Shown in pieces: positions 6,493-15,438 of a stretch of DNA of 29,098 nt (its first letter is position 1; the number at the start of each line of letters is the position of its first letter). A program made the position numbers and the translations under genes. A model generated the notes under the pieces. The model had not been told where the DNA came from, did no database searches, and saw only the letters and a program-made list of their open reading frames with translations. This DNA is from an uncultured Porphyromonadaceae bacterium (GTDB taxonomy: Bacteria > Bacteroidota > Bacteroidia > Bacteroidales > Muribaculaceae), in NCBI GenBank assembly GCA_902489275.1, contig CABTZK010000025.1, forward strand, positions 1 to 29,098, read 5' to 3'.

Positions 6493-6989
6493 AGATGAAA
6501 ACTTATCGTAAGTGGGGCACTCGCCTTGATCATCGCATTGACGGCCAGCGACAAAGCACTATTTGCCTCCCTATGCCTTTTCAACGACAACCTGGAGCTC
6601 AGCCACAACAATAGGGCCTGAGCCAAGCATTGGCCACCGAGATGGGGAACTGGCTGCTCTTCCAAGCCAAATACAAAGAGATATGCTGCAAGGCAAACAT
6701 GCTGGAGTAGCCACCCGTTTCGACATCGCCCAATTTGAGGACACGTTGAGAAGCAACATCCAAAGATTTTATAGTTTTGTTGAGGAAAAACGATGGCGCG
6801 AAGCAAGACGCCTATCGGGACGCGACTCGCTGCTTTGTGTCAAGATTGCTTGCCTGCTCCTCGCCCTGTGTGTCGTCATACAGCGAGGAGTAGCCCACAT
6901 CCCAGCGGCATGAAATGAGATCGCCGACCCCCTTTTTGGGCATTCCAAAACGGGACTCAGCGGTCTTGTAGTGAGCGCGTAGTGTGAGA
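6493..6989. pseudogene. Decayed coding DNA between the sirtuin gene and tyrS
   Basis: No intact gene is apparent in these 497 bp, but pieces look coding. On the plus strand a hydrophobic piece GALALIIALTASDKALF (frame just after 6510) is followed, after stops and frame changes, by LATEMGNWLLFQAKYKEI (about 6625-6690) and by FDIAQFEDTLRSNIQRFYSF (about 6720-6780). On the minus strand the segment LRAHYKTAESRFG (about 6940-6980) resembles outer-membrane barrel repeats. An uninterrupted plus-strand frame of 116 codons (6563-6913) covers part of this but has a poor N-terminus. Remnants of one or two broken genes are the simplest reading; families are not identified. Confidence 0.35.
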
Positions 6990-8291
6990 TTATCGCGCAA
7001 TCAGCAAGTAGTAGTTCTTCTTGCCACGCTGGGCGAGCAGGTACTTGCCGTTGAGCAACATCGACTCGCCGATGAGCATATTCTGGTCGGTGACTTTCTC
7101 CTTGTTGATGCTCACGCCGCCGTTTTGCGTCATCTTGCGCATCTCGCCCTTGCTGGCAAACACGGCAGCCTCGTCGGTGAGCAGCTGAATGGCGGGGATG
7201 CCAGCCGATAGCCTGTCCCTGCTCACCTCAAATTGAGGAACCCCCTCGAAGACACTCAGCAGCGTGTCCTCGTCAATCTTGTGCAAGATGTCCTTGGCCT
7301 TGTTGGAAAACAGGATTTGCGAGGCCTCGACAGCCGTCTCGTAGTCCTCGGCACCGTGCACCATGGTCGTGATTTCCCTGGCCAGGCGCTTCTGCAATGG
7401 GCGCATGCCAGGGTCTTTTGCCTGCTCCTCGACGAGAGCATTGATTTCTTCCTCGGTGAGGTCGGTGAAGATCTTGATGTATTTGGCGGCATCCTCGTCG
7501 CTCACGTTGAGCCAGAACTGGTAGAACCTGTAGGGAGAGGTGCGGTTGCGGTCCAGCCACACGTTGCCGCCCTCGGTCTTGCCAAACTTGGTGCCATCGG
7601 CCTTGGTAATCAATGGGCAAGTAATCGCATAGGCCTCGCCGCCGTTCATGCGCCGAATGAGCTCGGTGCCCGTGGTGATGTTTCCCCACTGGTCGCTGCC
7701 GCCCATCTGCAACTTGCAGCCCTCGGTCTCGTAGAGGTGCAGGAAGTCATAGCCCTGCAGCAGCTGGTAGGAGAACTCGGTGAACGACATGCCGTGGTCG
7801 GCATTGGCGGCCAAGCGCTTTTTCACCGAGTCCTTGGCCATCATGTAGTTCACGGTGATGTGCTTGCCAATGTCGCGGATGAATTGCAGGAAACTGTAGT
7901 CTTTCATCCAGTCGTAGTTGTTGACGATGACCGCGTGGTTAGGCGCGTCGCTGTCGAAGTCGAGAAAGTGAGCCAGCTGCTTGCGGATGCACTCCTGGTT
8001 GTGGCGCAGCGTGGCCTCGTCGATGAGCACACGCTCTTGCGATTTCATCGAGGGGTCGCCAATCATGCCGGTGGCGCCGCCAATGAGGGCAATGGGGCGG
8101 TGTCCGGCACGCTGGAAGTGCTTGAGCATCATGATGCCCACCAGGTGCCCAATGTGCAGCGAGTCGGCAGTGGGGTCAATCCCCACGTAGGCCGAGGTCA
8201 TTTCCTTGTTCAATTGCTCTTCGGTGCCCGGCATCATGTTGTTAATCATGCCTCTCCACTCAAGTTCTTTTATGAAATTCATTTTACTCAT
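6990..8291 (-). CDS. tyrS: Tyrosyl-tRNA synthetase
   Basis: Class I aminoacyl-tRNA synthetase that charges tRNA-Tyr in the cytoplasm. The 433-residue length is normal for bacterial TyrRS. The nucleotide-binding HIGH motif is intact at 46-49 (DSLHIGH). The second signature reads KFGKT near 237-241, the usual bacterial form of KMSKS. Tyrosine-pocket landmarks YQLLQGYDFLHLY and MGGSDQWGN are present. The C-terminal S4-type RNA-binding domain occupies about 367-433 (GGVSINKEKV). A second ATG nine bases downstream (MNFIKELEWRGM) matches the usual family start and may be the real one. The gene is driven by its own promoter and is divergent from mfd. Confidence 0.97.
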   Translation of the reverse strand: MSKMNFIKELEWRGMINNMMPGTEEQLNKEMTSAYVGIDPTADSLHIGHLVGIMMLKHFQRAGHRPIALIGGATGMIGDPSMKSQERVLIDEATLRHNQECIRKQLAHFLDFDSDAPNHAVIVNNYDWMKDYSFLQFIRDIGKHITVNYMMAKDSVKKRLAANADHGMSFTEFSYQLLQGYDFLHLYETEGCKLQMGGSDQWGNITTGTELIRRMNGGEAYAITCPLITKADGTKFGKTEGGNVWLDRNRTSPYRFYQFWLNVSDEDAAKYIKIFTDLTEEEINALVEEQAKDPGMRPLQKRLAREITTMVHGAEDYETAVEASQILFSNKAKDILHKIDEDTLLSVFEGVPQFEVSRDRLSAGIPAIQLLTDEAAVFASKGEMRKMTQNGGVSINKEKVTDQNMLIGESMLLNGKYLLAQRGKKNYYLLIAR

Positions 8292-8341
8292 CGAGGTATA
8301 GTTATGGTGAATTTTGATGATTGTTCACGATCAGTGTGGCT

Positions 8342-8374
8342 GCAAAGATACAATTTTATCCCGAAAGTTGCAAA
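8342..8374 (-). promoter_or_regulatory. Promoter of tyrS
   Basis: On the minus strand TATCTTTG (plus-strand 8343-8350) is a perfect -7 box. TTTG (plus-strand 8371-8374) lies 20 bp upstream as the -33 element. The leader to the tyrS start is about 45 nt. Confidence 0.75.
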
Positions 8375-8420
8375 ACAGAAAATTCACTTTAAAAGGTGCA
8401 AATTTCTCAGATTTTATTTG

Positions 8421-8573
8421 TATTTTTGCCATGCCCGTTGTGCGTTAGCTCATTTTTAGCGCCAACTCACGAGGTGAGCGCCACAACCAGGCAGGCCACC
8501 GTTCTTGTCAACGGTGCTTGGTTTTAGGAACTCGAAAAAACGTTAATTAAAACGGAGGTGCGTGCAGCGCACC
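8421..8573 (+). promoter_or_regulatory. mfd promoter and structured leader with three hairpins
   Basis: TATTTTTG at 8421-8428 is a -7 box candidate, which would give a leader of about 155 nt before the GTG start at 8590. Three hairpins can be drawn in it: CTCAC/GTGAG (8466-8470 with 8474-8478), CACCGTT/AACGGTG (8497-8503 with 8510-8516, followed by GGTTTT at 8520-8525), and GGTGCG/CGCACC (8557-8562 with 8568-8573). The middle one resembles a weak terminator and the last one lies 16 nt before the start codon. No known riboswitch was recognised. Confidence 0.4.
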
Positions 8574-8589
8574 GAATTACTTACGCGTT

Positions 8590-11500
8590 GTGGAATTAAA
8601 GGAACTTTGTGAAATCTTCAACAACAAGGCGCGCACGACGGCCATCAAGAAATTGATGGCGGCGGCGAGCTGTCATGTGTTGCTCGTTGATGGACTGGCC
8701 GGCTCGTCAGCATCGATGCTGTTGGCCCGGCTTCCTCGGTTGAAGGCACCCTATCTCATTGTCGCTAACGACCTCGACGAGGCAGGCTACCTCTATCATG
8801 ACTTGTGCCAAATCAACGGTGAGCAGGAAACGCTCATTTTCCCGTCGGGCTACAAGCGCGACATCAAGTACGGTCAAATCGACGCTCCCAGTGAAATCTT
8901 GCGCACCGAGGTGATCAGCCAGTGGTACGGGAACCCCTCGCTGCGCTGCGTGGTCACCTATCCCGAGGCGCTTGCCGAGAAAGTGGCTACCAAACAGGCG
9001 ATAACATCGACAACCGTCAATCTGAAAATTGGAAAAATCGTCGATTTGACCGAGACGGCCAAGCGATTGCGCGAATTTGGCTTCCAGGAAGTGGACTATG
9101 TGTACGAGCCAGGCCAATTCTCCATTCGCGGCTCGATTTTAGACGTGTTTTCCTATAGCAACGAGTTACCTTACCGCATTGACTTTTTTGGCGATGAAAT
9201 CGACTCAATTCGCACGTTCAACGTCGAGACTCAGTTGAGCGAGGAGAAACTCGGCAGCATCTCGATTCTGAACAACAGCGCCTCGGCCAATGCGGCAGGC
9301 ATCTCGCTGCTTGAGTTTATCCAGCCCGAAACCGTGCTGGTGTGCCGCGATGCCGAGTGGCTGAAGAGCCGGGTGGAAGCCATTGGCGAGCAGACGATGA
9401 GCGAGAGTGCCGTGATAACCGCCGATTGCGATGCCGATGCGCTCAAGAAAGTCGTGGACACGGCTCGCTTCGCGAGGGTGCTTAACCAGTTCAAGCGCAT
9501 TGATTTCCGTTTTGGCGAGAGCAAGGCGACCTGCGATGGCAAAATCACCTTCCACTGCTCGCCGCAAGGCATCTATCACAAGAATTTTGACCTCATCGGT
9601 CAGTCGTTTAAGGATTTCTTGGCAAGGGGCTACCAAATTCACATCTTGAGCGACAGCGAGAAGCAAATCGAACGCTTGCGCGTGATTTTTGAGGATCGCA
9701 ATGACGACATCCGATTCACCGCTGTGCAAAAAACACTGCATGAGGGTTTCGTCGATGATGACTTGAAGTTGTGCGTGTTCACCGACCACCAGATATTTGA
9801 CCGTTTCCACAAGTACAGTCTCAAGAGTGACCGGGCTCGCAGCGGTAAACTCGCCCTCTCGCTCAAGGAACTCAACCAACTTGAGGTTGGCGACTACATC
9901 GTTCACGAAGACCATGGGATTGGCAAGTTTGCAGGGTTGGTACGCACCACGACTAACGGCACACGGCAAGAGCTCATCAAGCTCACGTATCAAGACAACT
10001 CGGTCATTCTCGTGTCGATTCACGCGTTGCACAAGCTCTCGAAATATCGCGGGAAAGAAGGTGTCGAGCCCCGCTTGAGCAAACTGGGAGGCGGCGCGTG
10101 GAGCAAAATGAAGGCACGCACCAAGCGCAAGCTCAAAGACATCGCCCGCGACCTCATTCAACTCTATGCCAAGCGCCGAGAGGAAAAGGGGTTTGCCTAT
10201 CAGCCCGACAGCTACTTGCAACAAGAGCTTGAGGCCTCTTTCATCTACGAGGACACTCCCGACCAACTCAAAGCCACCCAGGCCGTGAAAGCCGACATGG
10301 AGCACCCCAGGCCCATGGACCGCTTGGTGTGTGGCGATGTGGGGTTTGGCAAGACCGAGGTCGCCATTCGCGCCTCATTCAAGGCTGCTGTCGATGGCAA
10401 GCAAACGGCTGTCTTAGTGCCCACCACGGTGTTAGCATTCCAGCATTACAACACGTTCAAGGAGCGATTGAAAGATTTCCCCGTGCGCGTCGAGTACTTG
10501 AGCCGTGCCCGCAAGCCAAAGGCCACGAAGCAGATACTGGCTGACCTTGCCGAGGGGAAAATCGACATCATCATTGGCACCCACAAACTTGTGGGAAAAA
10601 CCGTAAAATTTCATGACTTGGGCCTGCTCGTGATTGACGAGGAGCAAAAGTTTGGCGTTTCTACCAAGGAGCGGCTGAAGCAACTCAAGGTCAACGTCGA
10701 CACGCTCACCATGAGCGCAACCCCCATTCCGCGCACCTTGCAGTTCTCGCTCATGGGCGCGCGCGACTTGAGCGCCATCAACCCCCCCCCCCCCAATCGC
10801 TACCCAATCCTCACCTCGGTGAACACCCTGAGCGATGAGATTTTGAGCGAGGCCATCAATTTTGAGTTGTCGCGCAACGGCCAGGTCTTCTTCGTCAACA
10901 ACAACATCGAGCAACTGACCACACTGGAGCACATGATTCACCGTGTAGTGCCCGACGCACGCGTGGTTGTGGGGCACGGCCGCATCGATCCCGGAGAGTT
11001 GGAGAAACGCATCATCGACTTCTCGAACCACGAGTACGACGTGTTGCTGTCGACCACGATTATCGAGAGTGGCATTGATATGCCCAATGTGAACACGATT
11101 ATCATCAACAATGCCCAGAACTTTGGCTTGAGCGACCTGCACCAGTTGCGCGGCCGCGTGGGGCGCAGCAACCGCAAGGCTTTTTGCTACCTGATGGTGC
11201 CCTCGGCCAAGGTGCTCACGCCCATTGCCCGCCGCCGGCTGCAAGCCATCGAGAGCTTCAGCGACTTGGGCTCGGGCATCCACATCGCGATGCAGGACCT
11301 CGACATTCGCGGCGCCGGCAACCTCCTGGGCGCCGAGCAGAGCGGATTTATCGCCGATCTGGGCTACGAGACCTATCAAAAAATCCTGAAAGAAGCCGTG
11401 CTTGAGCTCAAAACCGAGGAGTTTGCCGACGCATTTGCCGACCAGGAAGCCGAGCAGTCGAGAATCTCGGGCGAGGACATCGAGTACGTGAGCGATTGCA

Positions 11501-11952
11501 CCATTGACACCGACTTAGAGCTGATGTTCCCGGCAACCTACGTGCCACAAGAGAGCGAGCGCATCACGCTCTACCGCGAGCTTGACGGGATTGAGGACGA
11601 GAAAAACGTAGCGGAATTTGAGGAGCGGTTGCGTGACCGCTTTGGAGAGATACCGGCTGTGGCGCAGGAACTCATCCGCATTGTGCCCTTGCGCCGCACC
11701 GCACGCGCCTTGGGCATCGAGAAAGTCGCGCTCAAGCAGGGTCAAATGTACATCTATTTCGTGGGGCAGGAGAATGTGGCCTACTATCAGTCAAAGGCAT
11801 TTGGCCGCATTTTGGCCTACTTGCAGCATAACCCCACACGCTGCAAGATACGCGAGGTGAATGGACGGCGCTCGTTCCGCATTGGTCAAGTCACGACCGT
11901 GTTGCAGGCACTCGACATCTTGCAATCCATTACCCGCATCGAGGCGGTGTGA
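8590..11952 (+). CDS. mfd: Transcription-repair coupling factor Mfd
   Basis: Mfd is a DNA translocase that displaces RNA polymerase stalled at lesions and recruits the UvrA/UvrB excision machinery. At 1120 residues it is full length. The order is the UvrB-like N-terminal region (1-about 330), the RNA-polymerase-interacting CarD-like domain (about 425-500, GDYIVHEDHGIGKFAGL), helicase domain 1 with Walker A GDVGFGKT (about 581-588) and the DEEQ box (about 683-686), helicase domain 2 with the RGRVGR motif (about 852-857), and the C-terminal UvrA-masking domain (about 960-1100). The GTG at 8590 is used because no ATG is in reach. The motif usually written TPPPNR is NPPPPNR here, encoded by a run of 13 C (10782-10794). 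It keeps the family length but is a slippage site. Upstream lies a long structured leader. Confidence 0.96.
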   Translation: MELKELCEIFNNKARTTAIKKLMAAASCHVLLVDGLAGSSASMLLARLPRLKAPYLIVANDLDEAGYLYHDLCQINGEQETLIFPSGYKRDIKYGQIDAPSEILRTEVISQWYGNPSLRCVVTYPEALAEKVATKQAITSTTVNLKIGKIVDLTETAKRLREFGFQEVDYVYEPGQFSIRGSILDVFSYSNELPYRIDFFGDEIDSIRTFNVETQLSEEKLGSISILNNSASANAAGISLLEFIQPETVLVCRDAEWLKSRVEAIGEQTMSESAVITADCDADALKKVVDTARFARVLNQFKRIDFRFGESKATCDGKITFHCSPQGIYHKNFDLIGQSFKDFLARGYQIHILSDSEKQIERLRVIFEDRNDDIRFTAVQKTLHEGFVDDDLKLCVFTDHQIFDRFHKYSLKSDRARSGKLALSLKELNQLEVGDYIVHEDHGIGKFAGLVRTTTNGTRQELIKLTYQDNSVILVSIHALHKLSKYRGKEGVEPRLSKLGGGAWSKMKARTKRKLKDIARDLIQLYAKRREEKGFAYQPDSYLQQELEASFIYEDTPDQLKATQAVKADMEHPRPMDRLVCGDVGFGKTEVAIRASFKAAVDGKQTAVLVPTTVLAFQHYNTFKERLKDFPVRVEYLSRARKPKATKQILADLAEGKIDIIIGTHKLVGKTVKFHDLGLLVIDEEQKFGVSTKERLKQLKVNVDTLTMSATPIPRTLQFSLMGARDLSAINPPPPNRYPILTSVNTLSDEILSEAINFELSRNGQVFFVNNNIEQLTTLEHMIHRVVPDARVVVGHGRIDPGELEKRIIDFSNHEYDVLLSTTIIESGIDMPNVNTIIINNAQNFGLSDLHQLRGRVGRSNRKAFCYLMVPSAKVLTPIARRRLQAIESFSDLGSGIHIAMQDLDIRGAGNLLGAEQSGFIADLGYETYQKILKEAVLELKTEEFADAFADQEAEQSRISGEDIEYVSDCTIDTDLELMFPATYVPQESERITLYRELDGIEDEKNVAEFEERLRDRFGEIPAVAQELIRIVPLRRTARALGIEKVALKQGQMYIYFVGQENVAYYQSKAFGRILAYLQHNPTRCKIREVNGRRSFRIGQVTTVLQALDILQSITRIEAV
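10782..10794 (+). repeat. 13-C homopolymer inside mfd
   Basis: Thirteen consecutive C bases encode the end of Asn731 and Pro732-735. One extra C would give a stop at about 10835, 14 codons past the tract. One lost C would give a stop at about 10820, after 8 or 9 codons. Either event would cut Mfd at about 745 residues, within the helicase module. Confidence 0.9.
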
Positions 11953-12046
11953 GGCATCGACTCCCGCCATTTGCACGGCTAAAAACGCCATCATGAGAAA
12001 TCTCACGTCAGGCCCTAAAAGCCTGCCACGGGCAAATTGATGGCCG

Positions 12047-12475
12047 TTATTTCCATCGCTTCAAGTCTTCCATGGTGTGGCTGAAAAAAAAACGGTCTTG
12101 AAGGTGCGGATGCGGCACTTGAAGGGTTGGGGCATTGACAACGACAGGATTACCGTGATTGTCATCAATCGACATGATATCGATATCTACCAGGCGGTCG
12201 ACGTAGTTCCCGTTGGTGTCGCGGTGGTTAGCGCTGCCCAGGCGGCTCTCAATCTCGTGTATCCACTGGAGCATTTCGTGTGGTGATTTCTCGACCTGCA
12301 CGGCGACCCCCACATTGAGGAACGAATGGGGCGACACAAATCCCCACGGCTCACTCTTGACAATGCGAGAAACCAGGCAGCAGCCACTGCTGCCCTCGTT
12401 GAGGGCGGCAATGGCTCGCAGCAGGTTTTGCTCCCGGTCACCAAGGTTGGTGCCTATGTTGAGATAGTATTTCAT
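12047..12475 (-). CDS. folK: 2-amino-4-hydroxy-6-hydroxymethyldihydropteridine diphosphokinase
   Basis: HPPK transfers pyrophosphate from ATP to the pterin precursor of folate. The 142-residue protein has the family pattern from end to end: YLNIGTNLGDREQNL at the N-terminus, SEPWGF (41-46), the FLNVGVAV strand, the metal-binding DRLVDIDIM segment with two conserved Asp residues, and VPHPHLQDRFF near the C-terminus with the conserved Arg. No dihydropteroate synthase or folB gene is adjacent. The gene lies convergent with mfd and 47 bp downstream of infB, so it may be transcribed with the rimP-nusA-infB operon. A run of nine A (12084-12092) encodes part of the FFF stretch and is a mild slippage site. 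Confidence 0.93.
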   Translation of the reverse strand: MKYYLNIGTNLGDREQNLLRAIAALNEGSSGCCLVSRIVKSEPWGFVSPHSFLNVGVAVQVEKSPHEMLQWIHEIESRLGSANHRDTNGNYVDRLVDIDIMSIDDNHGNPVVVNAPTLQVPHPHLQDRFFFSHTMEDLKRWK

Positions 12476-12522
12476 TTGCTATAGCTGGCAGCGAGTAGCG
12501 CCGAACGACGTTGCCCACTTTT

Positions 12523-15336
12523 TTACAGCGTCTTGGCCACTTCAACCTCCTCGAAGCCCTCGATGATGTCACCCACGGCCAAGTCGTTGTAACTCTGAAT
12601 GCTCAATCCGCACTCAAATCCAGAGAGCACCTCCTTGGCATCGTCCTTGAAACGCTTGAGCGAGGCCAGGTTGCCCGTGTGGCGAACGATTCCATCGCGT
12701 ATCAAGCGCACCTTGCACTTGGCCTTGAGCTTGCCTTCCTGAACTTGCGCGCCGGCAATCGTGCCCACTTTGCTGATGTGGTAAACCTCCTTGACCAGGG
12801 CACTGCCCAGCACCACTTCCTTGATTTCGGGCGACAGCATGCCCTCCATGGCACTCTTCACCTCCTCGATAGCATCGTAGATAATCGAGTAGATGCGGAT
12901 GTCGACCCCCTCCTGCGACGCCAGGCGCTTGGCATCGGTATTAGGACGCACTTGGAAGCCGATGATGTAGGCATCGGAGGCCGCGGCGAGAATCACGTCG
13001 CTCTCGGTAATCGCGCCCACGGCCTTGTGAATCACGTTCACCTGAACCTCGGGGGTCGATAGCTTGATGAGCGAGTCGCTCAAAGCCTCGATAGATCCAT
13101 CCACGTCGCCCTTGACGATACAGTTCAACTCGTGGAAGTCGCCCAAAGCGCGGCGGCGGCCAATGTCCTCAAGGGTCACTCGCTTCTGCGTGCGCAATCC
13201 GAGTTCACGCTGCAGCTGCTCGCGTTTGTTGGCGATTTGGCGAGCCTCTTGGTCGGTGTCCATCACATTAAACTTGTCACCGGCGGTTGGAGCGCCATCC
13301 AGGCCTAAAATCAAGGCTGGGCTCGACGGGCCAGCCTCATCAATGCGCTGGTTACGCTCGTTGAACATCGCTTTTACCTTGCCGTAGTGAGTGCCGGCCA
13401 GGACAATGTCGCCCACGTGCAACGTTCCATTGTCGACGAGCACAGTAGCCACATAGCCACGTCCCTTGTCGAGCGACGACTCAACGATAGAACCCGTTGC
13501 CTTGCGGTTGGGGTTGGCTTTCAAGTCAAGCATGTCAGCCTCAAGAAGCACTTTGTCAAGCAAATCGGTCACGCCGATGCCTTTCTTGGCGCTAATGTCT
13601 TGACTTTGGTACTTGCCGCCCCATTCCTCCACGAGGTAGTTCATGTTGGCCAGTTCTTCTTTGATTTTATCAGGATTTGCTCCTGGCTTGTCAATCTTGT
13701 TGATCGCGAATATGATCGGAACGCCCGCGGCCGATGCGTGATTCAGCGCCTCAACCGTCTGTGGCATCACGGCATCGTCGGCAGCAACAATCACGATGAC
13801 AATGTCGGTCACTTTTGCACCTCGGGCGCGCATGGCGGTAAACGCCTCGTGCCCAGGGGTGTCGAGGAAAGTGATGCGCCGGCCGCTCTTCAACTTCACG
13901 TTGTAGGCGCCAATGTGCTGTGTGATTCCTCCTGCCTCGCCCGCGATCACGTTAGCGTTGCGGATGTAGTCAAGCAGCGAGGTCTTGCCGTGGTCAACGT
14001 GCCCCATCACCGTCACTACGGGTGGTCGTTGCTCCAAATCCTCTGGCTTGTCGGCCTCCTCGTGAATTTGCTCAGCCACATCGGCACTCTCGTATTGAGT
14101 GGTGAATCCAAACTCCTCGGCAACAATGTTGATGGTCTCGGCATCAAGCCGCTGGTTGATTGAAACCATTACGCCCAAGTTCATGCAAGTCCCAATCACC
14201 TTGTTAATCGGTATGTTCATCATTGCGGCAAGGTCGTTGGCCGTCACAAACTCGGTGAGCTTCAGCACTTTTTTCTCGGCGAGCTCCTGCTTCATCTCCT
14301 GGCGCTCTTCCTCGCGCATCGCCTCGCGTTTCTCGCGGCGCCACTTGGCGCTCTTCTTTTGCTGCTTGTTTTGGAGGCGGGCAAGCGTCTCCTTGATTTG
14401 ACGCTGCACGTCCTCTTCGCTCACCTCGGGCTTGAAGGGTCGCTTTCCCCGGTCTTTCTTTCGCTTGCTACTGGTGTTGCTCTTGAGCTCCTGCGAGGTT
14501 TTCTCGATGTCGACTTTCTCTTTGCTGATGCGCTTGCGCTTGCGCTTTTCTCCCTGACTGTCGGCATGGGTGGCTTGACGGTTCTTCTCCTTGTTCAGGC
14601 GCTCGTTGCGTCGCTCTTCTTTTGTCTTCTTCTTGGGGCGTGTAGATTGGTTTATCGCGCTCAAGTCAATTTTGCCCACAATGTTGATGGTGTTCTTGAG
14701 CTCGCGCGTACCGTAAGTAAAGATTTCTGGCTCTTTGTTTTCAACGTCTTTCTTGGGCGTGTCGGCAGGCTGCTCGGGTTGGGCATTCTCCAATTTTGGT
14801 GCGGGCTGCTTTTCTTGTGCCTTTTGCTCCTGCTTGGGCTGGACGGCTTTCGCCTCGGCTTGGGGAATGGCTTTCGGAGTCTCTGCCTTCTCCTCGATCT
14901 TCGATGGACTTGCAACAGGCTTAGCCTTGGGTTGTGCTTGCTTAGGCTCAGCCTTGGGCTGTGCTTTCTCTGACTTTGGCGCGGGCTTGCGCTTGGGCGC
15001 GGGCTTGCCCGCCTGGCTCAAGTCGATTTTGTCAATCACCTTTGGCCCCCGGAGCTCGATGTCAATCTTGATTTCCTCAACCTTCTTTTCTTCCTTTGCG
15101 GCATTCACAGCGGCGATCTTGGCTTTCTCCTTTTGACGGTCGGCCGTGAAGTTCTCGCTCTTCAATTTCTGTTCCATGTCGGGCTTGAACTCCTTGACGA
15201 GCAGGTTGTAAGTCTCCTCGTCTACTCGCGCATTAGGACTCGTGTCGACCTCGATATTCTTCTTTTGGAGAAAATCCGTGATTGTCTGAACGCCAACGTT
15301 TAAATCTTTTACTACTTTACTTAACTTCTTACGCAT
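12523..15336 (-). CDS. infB: Translation initiation factor IF-2
   Basis: GTPase that places initiator tRNA on the 30S subunit. The start at 15336 (MRKKLSKVVKDLNVG) matches the N-terminus of Bacteroidales IF-2; the frame is open for 24 more codons upstream, but these do not resemble the family. The 937-residue protein has an IF2_N-type domain (1-55), a long Lys/Pro/Glu/Ala-rich linker (about 60-330), a second IF2_N-type domain (about 355-405), and a G domain with GHVDHGKT (about 444-451), DTPGHEAF, NKID and SAKKG. Beta-barrel and C-terminal domains follow, ending in VGDIIEGFEEVEV. It is the third gene of rimP-nusA-infB, with about 100 bp separating it from nusA. Confidence 0.96.
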   Translation of the reverse strand: MRKKLSKVVKDLNVGVQTITDFLQKKNIEVDTSPNARVDEETYNLLVKEFKPDMEQKLKSENFTADRQKEKAKIAAVNAAKEEKKVEEIKIDIELRGPKVIDKIDLSQAGKPAPKRKPAPKSEKAQPKAEPKQAQPKAKPVASPSKIEEKAETPKAIPQAEAKAVQPKQEQKAQEKQPAPKLENAQPEQPADTPKKDVENKEPEIFTYGTRELKNTINIVGKIDLSAINQSTRPKKKTKEERRNERLNKEKNRQATHADSQGEKRKRKRISKEKVDIEKTSQELKSNTSSKRKKDRGKRPFKPEVSEEDVQRQIKETLARLQNKQQKKSAKWRREKREAMREEERQEMKQELAEKKVLKLTEFVTANDLAAMMNIPINKVIGTCMNLGVMVSINQRLDAETINIVAEEFGFTTQYESADVAEQIHEEADKPEDLEQRPPVVTVMGHVDHGKTSLLDYIRNANVIAGEAGGITQHIGAYNVKLKSGRRITFLDTPGHEAFTAMRARGAKVTDIVIVIVAADDAVMPQTVEALNHASAAGVPIIFAINKIDKPGANPDKIKEELANMNYLVEEWGGKYQSQDISAKKGIGVTDLLDKVLLEADMLDLKANPNRKATGSIVESSLDKGRGYVATVLVDNGTLHVGDIVLAGTHYGKVKAMFNERNQRIDEAGPSSPALILGLDGAPTAGDKFNVMDTDQEARQIANKREQLQRELGLRTQKRVTLEDIGRRRALGDFHELNCIVKGDVDGSIEALSDSLIKLSTPEVQVNVIHKAVGAITESDVILAAASDAYIIGFQVRPNTDAKRLASQEGVDIRIYSIIYDAIEEVKSAMEGMLSPEIKEVVLGSALVKEVYHISKVGTIAGAQVQEGKLKAKCKVRLIRDGIVRHTGNLASLKRFKDDAKEVLSGFECGLSIQSYNDLAVGDIIEGFEEVEVAKTL

Positions 15337-15438
15337 ATATCTATTGAAACGTTTTTTCTGTAATTTGTTTTGTTGAAGAAATCTCTCGGCAGCAGGAGCA
15401 ATGCCCATTTTCGAAATGAGCCATTTCCCGGCAGTGGG

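Noticed and set aside
7233..8459. 408-codon plus-strand frame antisense to tyrS
   Set aside because: Repetitive Val/Leu/His-rich composition typical of antisense shadows; tyrS is certain on the other strand.
9205..10305. Long minus-strand open frames inside mfd (also 10432-11379)
   Set aside because: They lie antisense to a conserved full-length gene, have no family resemblance, and reflect codon bias of a GC-rich gene.
12084..12092. Nine-A run in folK as a phase-variation site
   Set aside because: Runs of this size encoding Phe or Lys are common in these genomes; weak compared with the 13-C tract in mfd.
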